From contig WHUZ01000055.1 of the NCBI GenBank assembly GCA_015179045.1, positions 62,001-126,000 of the forward strand: DNA of 64,000 bases. Direction: 5' to 3'. Numbering within the stretch: the first letter of the stretch is position 1; each line of letters opens with the position of its first letter. Below, one piece after another: positions 40,803 to 50,208 of this stretch. This DNA comes from Kalaharituber pfeilii (Eukaryota; Ascomycota; Pezizomycetes; Pezizales; Pezizaceae). Below the pieces are notes generated by a model. The model was not told the DNA's origin. It saw nothing but the letters and a program-made list of their open reading frames with translations, and did not search any database. A program made the translations under genes and the position numbers.

Positions 40803-42697
40803 ATGGCCGACGAGATGGATATCGATACGTATACTACATCAACCACAGCGCCATCCGCAGACTACTGCGCGAATAATGATGGCACCGATGACTTCAATGC
40901 ACTCTCGGACGCCTTCATGGCGTGGCTCAAGGCCCGCCCCGGGATCACCGTCAATCCCAACATCGCGATCGCGGACCTGCGGTCTGAGGGTGCCGGCCGC
41001 GGAGTCGGTTTGTCTTCCTCTTTGTCCCCGCCTCCAAACTCTCCGTACTCACGCAGAGCGCTTACGCTTGACAGCACCTGCTAATCAATTCTTCCTCCTG
41101 CTTTCCCCTATCCCTAACAGTCACTACCGTCCCCCTCACTCCGACTGACACCCTCTTCAGCATCCCCCATTCCTCCGTCCTCTCCGTCTCGACCTCGTTC
41201 CTCACCACGACACACATCCCCGACACAATGGCCAAGCTCAATTCCAGCCACCCATGGATGGCGTTGGTGCTCGCGCTCATCTACGAAACCCGCCCGGACT
41301 CGGAGTGGAAGCCGTACATTGATATTCTGCCGAGGGAGTTTGACACGTTGATGTTTTGGAGCAAGGACGAGTTGAGCGAACTCGAGGGGTGCGCAGTGGT
41401 GGGGAAGGTTGGGAAGGAGGAAGCAGAGGAGACGTTTAGGGAGGTGCTGGCCCCGCTGATACGGGTGAGTTTTGACGGGCGGCGATCCTACTACATTTTC
41501 AGCAGAGTAATATTCAATGATATGGGCCTTGCTAACTCTAAATCTCGGGGGCCTTATCGGGCGGTATCAGCCCTACTAATACTATCCCTCGATTGAGAAT
41601 ACATAGGAACACTCCTACCTCTTCAAAAACACAGATCTCAAATTCGACATCAACGGCGACCTGATTGAATCAAGTCTCATTACCGTTGCCCACCGCATGG
41701 CCTCCTGTATCATGAGCTACTCCTTCGACATTGAGCTGCCTAAGCCCGAGGGAGTCGCCCCGTCCAAATCCTCCGAGGAGGCCGACAACGACTCAGATGA
41801 AGATGGGGACTCAGATGAGGAAGAAAAAAAATATTACAAAGGCCTTGTTCCTCTCGCGGACCTCCTCAACGCCGACTTTCCCCTTAACAATGCCCGCCTC
41901 TTCCATCACCCCGACTCCCTCAGCATGGTTCCCCTTCGAGACATTCCCGCCAACACCCTTCTCTACAACGACTATGGGCCATTACCACGCTCAGATCTCC
42001 TCCGCAGGTATGGGTATCTGACCCTAGGGCACGCAAAGTTCGACGTTGTCGAGTTCGGGGGGATTTAGTCATCGACCAGATTCTGGCAAGCACAGGAACG
42101 AAGCTGAGCGAGAAGACGAAGAAGGCTAGGATCGAGTTCTTGCTAGAGGAAGGGGTGCTCGAGGACGCATTTGAACTGGGGATGCCGAATGCTAGCCCTG
42201 CGGCACAGCTGGAGGGACAGGAGGAAATGGAGGGAAAAGAGATCCCAGACGAGTGGAGGGCGGTTTTCCACGTGTTGATGTTGCCCAAAGACGCTGAGCC
42301 GGCGCTGCCATCATCGCCATCGGCAATGAAGACGATCGCAAAGGCCCCTGCGTACAAGGCCGCTGTGCTGTCAATTCTCAGAGCGAGATTGTCAAAGTAC
42401 TCACCTGCTCCTGCCCCTGCATCCAATACAGAGAGTATACCGGATCTAGTTCCCGTGGATGCCAAGGCCCCGATATCATCGCTATCCAGGAGCGAGAGGA
42501 GGAAGCAGATGGGCCGGGAAGTGCGGATGGGGGAAATCAAGATTTTGGAGGCGTGGATGGGGATTGTGGAAGGATGGGAGGTGGATGAGGAAGAAGAGAA
42601 GAAGAATCAGGAGGGCAAGTGGGGGAAGAAGAGGAAGGCTGCGGGAAGCGAAGGAAAGGAAGCGAAGGGAGGGAAAGGGAAGAGGGCAAGGAGGTAG
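40803..42697 (+). CDS. RKM4: SET-domain lysine methyltransferase, SETD6/Rkm4 type, with an apparent frameshift
   Basis: Rkm4 monomethylates ribosomal protein Rpl42; SETD6 is the animal relative. Exons 40803-41007, 41121-41464, 41607-42697. Split-SET features: GAGRGVVTTVPLTP (GxG), PWMALVLALIYE, an insert rich in Asp/Glu (about 41760-41830), GLVPLADLLNAD in place of the NHS motif, YNDYGPLPRSDLLRRYGY, then the Rubisco-LSMT substrate-binding helices (DLVIDQILASTGTKLSEKTK). Between VVEF and DLVIDQ the frame shifts at a run of six G (42057-42062); seven G would make it open and give 546 residues. No splice pair fits the gap. C-terminus is Lys-rich and nuclear-like (KKRKAAGSEGKEAKGGKGKR). Either a sequencing or assembly error, or a recently disabled gene; I favour error because both halves are well conserved. 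Confidence 0.85.
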
Positions 42698-42742
42698 GCG
42701 AGAGTACAGGACAATTGTATGTGGTGATGCATCTGGCGTGAA

Positions 42743-42882
42743 AAATGCCTAATTCTCAATGTCAATGAGGCCCCATATAGCAAGATTGTCATAGCTGAGA
42801 CTGCGGCCGAAGCATGGGACATACTCAAATCAGCATATGGACGGTACAGACTCATATCAACCTCCACCGGCTCCACATGAAT
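42743..42882 (+). mobile_element. Decayed Ty1/copia gag (UBN2-type) fragment
   Basis: Plus-strand frame translating to CLILNVNEAPYSKIVIAETA then AEAWDILKSAYGRYR, typical of the copia gag core (TAxEAWDxLxxxYG). It has no start, stops within 140 bp, and no LTR or pol sequence is nearby. It lies directly downstream of the SET gene. Confidence 0.7.
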
Positions 42883-43059
42883 AATAAGACTCATTGTAAT
42901 ACGTTCGTAGATTTACAAAGTAGCAAACTGGCTTTGCAGCGTTAGCGGTAGTTAGTACTTCTAAGTGCTACTGTGCATGAGCCTTTATTCACAATAGTGG
43001 TAGACTTGATGGTGGCTTGTAGCCTTGCCCATCGGCGCTTGAATTCTGTGATAGGATAA

Positions 43060-43180
43060 GTGATAGCGGTTCGTACGAGTGTTACCCTCGTATGCTGATT
43101 TTAACATGACCCATGCTTCAGCAGCTATGATGATCTTGCGATGTGAGCCCTCAAGTGACGTTGAGGATTAAGAGCTTATC
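43060..43180 (-). mobile_element. Second copia gag fragment, opposite orientation, frameshifted
   Basis: On the minus strand the same protein block can be read with frame changes: LLILNV, HRKIIIA, AEAWVMLKSAYEGNTRT. It aligns along about 90 bp with the fragment at 42743-42882 but runs the other way, so the two form an imperfect inverted pair about 180 bp apart. Confidence 0.6.
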
Positions 43181-43693
43181 CTTGGTGGATGGAGATCTTC
43201 TCCGATTATGCAACTGTGCACCATTTGCAATTTAAAAGTTTCAAACATTGATAAAATCAACTATAAGGACCCTTACTCATGGCGGTGGAACTTTCTATGC
43301 ACTTGCCACCGCCTTACACGCACACATACATAACATATCACATCTTGCTCAGAAAAAACCCTTCAATCTTCAAACTAAACATTGCTTGCTGGACAAAGAA
43401 CGAGAGCTGGGGAGCTTAAACGGGCGAAAGCACGATCATCATAACATGGAAAGGAAGAGGACTGCACGTATTGGTTGGTATTCGTAAACGGGGGTTAGTT
43501 CAGGGTAACGGAAAGCGAGAGGAAATACGCTTTGTTCCCGGACGAATGCCAACCTTATACATACATAACTACCATGAGTATTTTCAACTCAAAAGATAAG
43601 AAGACCAACCAAACTAAACCTTCTTCGAATCCCGTTTCAAAACAATTAGCACGAGCAGTGTCATACAGCCAATCTCATACATGCCCACCCTTC
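43181..43693. other. Intergenic: SARAF-like gene 3' flank
   Basis: A/T-rich with short open frames. Nothing recognised. Confidence 0.4.
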
Positions 43694-45001
43694 TCACCTC
43701 CTCCTCGTCTGTCCAAATCCCGTACTCGTATGCGTCGTCCCACCACCTCCTCCGGGAAACCTCCCCCCACTCCCACTCGCCAGATTATCCCCATACCCGA
43801 ATCCCCCTCCCCCATTTCTATACCCGGCACTATACCCCCACCTCTCCCTTTCCCGATCGCCATCTCGCCCGCCAAATCCCCTTCCCAATAACTGCGCTCC
43901 TAACGCTCCCGCCGCTGCCCCAGACCAAAATCCCGGCCTCCATCCTTCTGTTGTCCCTGGTGCTTTGTACGATCCTGATCCGGTGCCAGGGTACGGCGGT
44001 GGGGGGTCGTACCATCTTCCACCTCCTCCTCCCCCGCCACCACCACCTCCCCAACCGCCCCACCCACCCCACCCACCCCAACCGCCCCCGGCCCGCCCAG
44101 CCCCACCACGGGCACAAGACATCACCGCCACGGCCACCCACACCACCAAAAACACTATGGCAACGATTCTTGCGAACTTGTTCACTGGAAAGAAGCCGGT
44201 CGACTCACGGCCCACGCGGTCCCCGTGCACCTCGTATCCGGCGTCAGTGAGCATGAGCCGGTACTCGACGCCGCACGAGCCCTTGAGGACGTATGGGTCA
44301 TCTGGGTGCGAGTAGCCCTCACAGTAGACGTCCGTGCTGCCGAGCTTGAAGTAGGATGGGAGGTCGGCAGTGCAGGACCATGTTACACTGGAGAGTAAGG
44401 TCGTTTTGTTAATTGAAAATGCTCGGGTACACGTTGGATATTGGGTTATTGGGATGGCTGGAATGGATATATTGAATATCCGGGGGAGGAAGTGGGTACA
44501 AACTCGGTATCACCGTAGTCACTGCCCATATTCTTACATATCATAACGTCCACCTCATATAGGCCTTTAGCGTCGCCGCCGACACATTTAAGCTAATACA
44601 AGCGAATATTTAGCTATATCCATCCATCTACAGTCTGCAAAAACATAGAGATCCCCGCTGCAATCCCCTCCCGCTTATCCCCACTTCCCGTCCCGTCCAA
44701 AGCAGCCAAAACGAGAGAAAAAAAAAAAAGAGAGAGAAAATGAAAAAAAAAATAGGACACAGAAAGCACCTACCTGCGGCACAGGCTTCGTTCTCCTTCC
44801 TGTCGTCATCATTCCATTCCTCAACGTCAACCTCTGCACCTGCGACAGCTTGATCTTTCCTGGGTCACTTCCGGCGGCAACCGGGTAAACGAGCGCGGCG
44901 AATGCGGCTATGAGGATTGCGATGTAGGTGAGGAGCCGGAAGTGGTGGAAAACGGGGACGGAGGGTAGAGGGGGACGACGAGGGCGTGGGGTGGTGAGCA
45001 T
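43694..45001 (-). CDS. SARAF-like protein (store-operated calcium entry regulator, TMEM66 family)
   Basis: Exons 45001-44774, 44592-44504, 44387-43694; 336 residues. The N-terminal hydrophobic segment (LLTYIAILIAAFAALVYPVAA) is a signal peptide; the luminal domain has KIKLSQVQRLTLRNGMMTTG, LKCVGGDAKGLYEVDVMICKN-like sequence, DVTWSCTADLPSYFKLGSTD and VYCEGYSHPDDPYVLKGSCG with its regularly placed Cys, the SARAF signature. A membrane helix (FARIVAIVFLVVWVAVAVM, about residue 176) leads to a cytosolic tail of Gly/Pro/Arg repeats. In animals SARAF in the ER membrane damps STIM-Orai entry; fungi lack STIM, so the fungal role is unknown. Intron 1 (181 nt) holds two pyrimidine tracts. Confidence 0.92.
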
Positions 45002-46830
45002 AGCGTGAGTGTGTAATTGAACGACGAAATGCAATGTGATGTGATATGGTGATATTATATCGGGAACACTAGCACACCCGTCGTGCACACGTGTGTAGAT
45101 GTTGGTAGTCTTATTGCAAAAGCTGAGATGCAGAGATGAGCTCTGACCTGTGAGCTGACATGGCACGTTAGCCTCTAGCTCAAGCTCATACAAAAATTGT
45201 ATATATATAAATCGAAAGACACCCACAACATACATACCTAAAATTGAATATTGAGCAAAACAGCTCAGCTTAAGCTCTTCTATTTCTCTATCTCTCACAG
45301 AATCGATACCAACTTTCAAAGCTTTTTGCAACAATATGTTAAGAGAGAGGAGTATATGTGTATATCGCGAATCGCGTGTTTAAGCTTTCGGAAAAGAAAA
45401 CGTTTCCAATAGTATGTTTCGGAAAGATATATGGGAGTTGAATAGGAGCTATCTCTATGTAGTGTAAACGTGTTAACTTGCACTGAGGTTTACGTACACG
45501 CACTATATGTAGTATGAACGTTTCTTATATTTATAGCTTGAATTCCTGTTAATTACCACAAAAATCCGACTTCCGTAACTGGTCCTGGTTGGGTTGCCAC
45601 AACCCGTACTTTACACGTTTCAACTTTGAATACGTTTCAAGGGATGTTTACGAAGGGTTTCCTTGGCTTAAGTCACGTGCACGGATAGTGCAAGAACATA
45701 GTCGTCACATACAGAAACATGTCAAAACGGACTCGGAGGAATACAAGCATATATGAGGACTCTTCTAGTCCCAGTCTTTTACCTTGCTGTTCCTGCGTTC
45801 GAAAAAATGTCGACTGGGCTTTTATAACCCTTACTAATTTTCTCATAAGGTGCAGTTAAGTAAGAACTCGATCGGAACAATAATATTCCATCCTATGTTA
45901 CAGCTCTAATAGCAACAAAGTTCCACGAGAAGCTTAATGGATACTGTACTAATGTGATATTCTTGGTATAACGTTCCAAGAGCTTTCTAGACCTACGAAA
46001 ACTATAAGTATCTACATTTGATGTGCTTGTACTTGGCTCTTGGAATTGAAAGAACCAGTAGTAGTCATCAGCACGTGAACTGACGCCCCTCACACTTCCC
46101 CACGCGGCCTGTGTGCAAGCCACATGATAAACAGCAGGGACATGCGTCGCCAGCAGTTGCTGATCAGAGTTGTATGAAATATCAAAGTCGTAATCAAACG
46201 TTCAATCAGACCTAAATGTAGTCAGATGTTTGGTCAAGTAAGCAATGAAGCATGGAGCATCTCAGTAAATAGCTCCCTTTTTACCCTCAGATTTCTGCGA
46301 CACAATGCCCTCGTGCATATACACAAGCGAACTAAATGTTCGACAACAAGGCAAACAAATAACAGCAGCGCAGCGGTCAGTTATAGTACCAATCCGTCCT
46401 CCAAATATGTACCCGTCTCAAACGTTCCACAAAAACAGCTGTACCCTGAGCAAGTAAAGTCAAACAGTAGATATCCAACTGGTTGACGCAACTTTATGTA
46501 GCACTACATGAATGACATGCGCAGATCTGTCCCTCTATGACCCTTGGTTACCTTCCAAAATAAAAACACCTCTCGCTGAGTTGTCGAAGAGGGAATATAT
46601 ATAAAATAGACGACAGGCAGCCCCACAATAAATAGTGAGCAGTACTAAACAAAGCCAATAATATGAAAAAAGCAATGTCGAAGTCATACAAACTGAATGG
46701 TGCTAGCAAGCTGATGCAGGTCCCCTTATTTCCGTCCTTAACTCTCCCATTCTGTCCTTACTCATTATGTCTTCATGATTAAGGAATTCGCCACTCACTC
46801 TCTCTTCACATCACAACACCTGCTAGTAAT
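45002..46830. other. 1.8 kb intergenic: SARAF-like promoter and RVS161 3' flank
   Basis: CACGTG at 45674-45679 and 46072-46077. No open frame here gives a recognisable product; no RNA gene seen. Confidence 0.45.
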
Positions 46831-48356
46831 CTAGCTTGCACCAGCAATGCTAAGATCACGGATCTCTTGCAGTACCTATAGATTGAAGTTAGTGTGATGG
46901 CTTCAGAGTTTGACAACAGCATGGTGTCTCACTTGTTCTACCCTGTTATCTAAATGGCCCTGTGCATATTGTTCTCGTGTATCCGGGTCTAGGTATTGTT
47001 GCACCTGAAGCCGACCATGTTAGCTTGCATGCATACCATATCAAACCCCAGCAGACGGGCGGAAGATGATCATACCTGTGCCATTCTTGAATACGCTTCC
47101 GCGCAAACTATGAGATAGCAAAATTTCTTAGCACCCATAAAACATCGTTAGCTCCTTGATAACCTACATCTGAGCTGGATCTTCACTAATGCCTCAAATG
47201 AGGGATCCAAAAATGGGACTCGGAGGTCAATAAGCTGGGGTAGCTCTGTGGTAAGCTGCTCGTTCAAGGCCTCATATATTTCCTTGGCCATTTGTGCTTC
47301 CTTTTCTGTCTATTCTCCCCACCATGTTAGCCATCGAATGTCCAAATGTTTGCCTCGTGAGGTGAACTACCCTTGGGAGCTTTCCTGGATCATTATCAGG
47401 TTTTTCAACAAGTTTCTTCACCTTCGCCCGCATTTGATCATAGTCTAGTAGCTTATGGTGCCTTTTTTTTATGCCTGTGACTTGAGTTTAGCGACGCCGT
47501 GCGACTCAAGTGTGCCATAGTAACAGGACTGACATTCATTAATATCGGGGAAATATGCACAAAATCGAGAGATCGGCTCCACGACAGTTGTCCTGTATGG
47601 CCCATCCAAAGCTTTAATGGTTTCTGCATCAAGCTCTTCCACTGCTTGCTTGTATGACCGACTAACACCATCCTTTGTGCCAGCATCCCCGTAGAACGTA
47701 TCGATCGTCTCTGCAATTCGCATCTGCGACGCAGTCATGGCTATTTGTGTACAAGTAATTTGTTAGCTGAATGTGTAATGACACCAATATAAGCCCTGGA
47801 GCTCTCTCCACAATCGCCAGGCCCTTGCACTACGCAAGCTTCATCAGGTGATAGTTGTTTGTAGCTCCCATTCCCCGTAACGTGTAACAATCTAACAATC
47901 CAATAGCATTTCGCTCAAATGAGATAATTCGAACCTCGTAAAGCATCCAAATATCCCTTTGCTTCCTTCTGAAGCTTATTTGCAGCCGCCTCCATGGCGC
48001 GAAATCGCCTGCGCATCAATAAGCAAGGCATCAGTCGAGCTGAGCTCTGTAAAGAAGTGTCAATCAATGAAACACTCACCTTTCTTCCACTTCATAGTCA
48101 CGGTCACTTGTTTTCTCGATCTGTCCTGATAGTATCAAAGAAAAGATATTAGCATAATAACTTGCAAGAAATTATTGCATTGAAACAGTACAGGATTAAG
48201 ACATAGCGTGGAGAAATAGATTGTACCATACCGGCTTTCATCATCACCTGGACGGTTGCCCGATTGACAGTCTTCTTGAACCCTGCACTCCCGTAGGTGA
48301 GCTTGTCGATGTCAAATCTATAAAGCGACAAGGCAGAGTGTACCTGCCCAACTCAT
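46831..48356 (-). CDS. RVS161: BAR-domain amphiphysin-like protein Rvs161/Hob3
   Basis: N-BAR protein that heterodimerises with Rvs167 and tubulates membrane in endocytosis, cell fusion and actin organisation. Ten exons: 48356-48344 (13 nt), 48282-48232, 48125-48080, 48008-47935, 47740-47534, 47474-47371, 47309-47168, 47107-47076, 47004-46933, 46875-46831; 261 residues (yeast 265). Order: MSWAGFKKTVNRATVQVMMK, IEKTSDRDYEVEERRF, LQKEAKGYLDALRAMTASQ, ALDGPYRTTVVEPISRFCAY, IKKRHHKLLDYDQMRAKVKK, LPQLIDLRVPFLDPSFEALV, FCAEAYSRMAQVQQYLD and the final short helix ending LSIAGAS. BAR only, no SH3, as expected. Exon density is the highest in the window. Intron 5 uses the rarer GTCAGT donor. Identification is firm. 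Confidence 0.95.
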
Positions 48357-50208
48357 GGTGAATATTCGTTATTTTGCTGTGATGATTTTACTCTAAAGCA
48401 GACAAATGGTATGAGACGCCGCTGTGAGAGGATGTCGTATATGGAGCTACCTGGGTATACGTTCGAACGAAAGCAATAATAATGTTGCTGGAATGCGAAG
48501 ACGGGATTGCTTGATGACGACTGAACTGGGTGAGAAGGGGATCTAGTTGATCTTGTTAAATTTCTTGGAATAGTTCAACGGTATGCCGAGCTCGAGAGGC
48601 AGGGACTAAGATGCCGCGTGGCTGTGGCTGTGCCGGAAGCTAGGGATAAGCTACTAGTATGTGGTACAATAGATACTTACTAATTATACCACACTCAATT
48701 TGCTTAGAAATGCATACACCCGCACACGAGACTCTCACTCCAGTCACATCTTTCTTCGAGACTAGTTCAGCAGTACCCAGAAGATACCACCTGCCACTGT
48801 GTGGTAAGTATTGCGGTTCCCACATTATGAAACTTGAAATTTTATTCAACTCTTTGGAGTATTTGTTAATTTATTTGCTCATATACTCCCTTATCCTTTG
48901 GCAGTTACATGCTTTTAATATTTTTGAATCTTCATTTATACATCTGTATTTTAGTATGATTCTCCACAATTTGCTATAGAGGAGTATTTCACTGAAATGG
49001 AATTTTCGCTGAAGAGAAAAACATTTCGCTGAAGAGGGTTCCGCATTCTTAACGGCAGTTTGGTTGGTTCGAAGTTAACTGGAGAGTACGCGTGTAGGTA
49101 TTGTAGTGCATAGTGCTTGTACAGAGAAAAAAAAATTATGAACCATAGTGCTACTAGTACTGAGTAGCCCGGACAAGTGGTGACTGAATCACTGTTATCA
49201 TACGAATGGCCCGGCACAAATAAATACAGTAACTTAATTTAGGACTACATTCATTGCTATCATACACAAGACAAAGCATGCACGCGCAGTCACATGGATT
49301 CGAAATCCACTTGAGGGTAATTCAGCATGATTGCAATACATATTTCATTACTCTCAACATAGTTAAGATTATTGTTCTCGTACCCAGCCTAAGAGACGAT
49401 GTGCTGCCAAAAAATAATAGCAAAGACACCGTCTGCTAGAGCCAAGGCGGAGGCCGAAAATAATAGTCTGGGCACGAGAACATAAGAGTATCACGTCCCT
49501 CCAAATGATACTAGCTAATTACTAAAAAAAAAATTAATACAACGAAACAAAATTAAAGGAACAGAACAACATATATGGTATTAGGAGGGAAAATAAAATA
49601 AAATAGAAATAAAAAATTAGACAAAATAAACGGGACAAATCACAAGAGTACACAAACCAATTTTTGCCAAGGCTACAAGGAAAGCTATCTCGTAGGAGTT
49701 TATACATGTAGTATGTAATATGTATGTATGCATCTGTTTTCATTTCCACAAGTTATTCCTTTGTCCGTTTCCATGGACCACCCATTTTTTATATCCCAAG
49801 ATGCAAGGGGGGGGAAGAAGGAAATCTATAACTGATACGACAATGACGACAGTAACGATGACACAAATGCTACCCAAACAAGAATCAAGACTAAAAAGTA
49901 AAACACAGAACCGGAGATGAGATTTAGGAGAATGGGTCGGCGGTGGGTATCATGGGGCTATTAATTTCGAAGAAAACAAACAAAATAAAAATCCATGATC
50001 CAGAACACAAGACAGGGGTAAAAAAAAAGGTTCAACAGAAAAAAAAACTCAAACTCAATAAAAGTTTGACAATTTTGGCGATGACAACAAAAGACAGATG
50101 ATTCTGTCACAAGACCCCTCATTGATCTATGTTTTCACCAAAGAAAAAGCCTATTGTTTTTTGTTGAAAGCAGTGCATTTCTGAGGCAGACCAAGTTGTT
50201 GCCAATGT
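48357..50208. other. 1.85 kb intergenic: RVS161 promoter, inverted-repeat element, 3' flank of the 886-residue gene
   Basis: Contains the inverted repeat at 49373-49482. The last 500 bp are A-rich 3' flank of the downstream gene. No coding gene seen. Confidence 0.45.
49373..49482. mobile_element. Small inverted-repeat (MITE-like) element
   Basis: Arms TGTTCTCGTACCCAGCCT (49373-49390) and AGTCTGGGCACGAGAACA (49465-49482) are complementary at 16 of 18 positions, enclosing 74 bp that itself repeats AAAATAATAG. A single matching arm (AGTCTAGGCACGAGAACA) is at 58372-58389. Too short to code; a MITE footprint is the likeliest reading. Confidence 0.5.

Noticed and set aside
49260..49320. Possible tRNA around GGATTCGAAATCC
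   Set aside because: The B-box-like match is a palindrome; no A-box or stems at the right distance.
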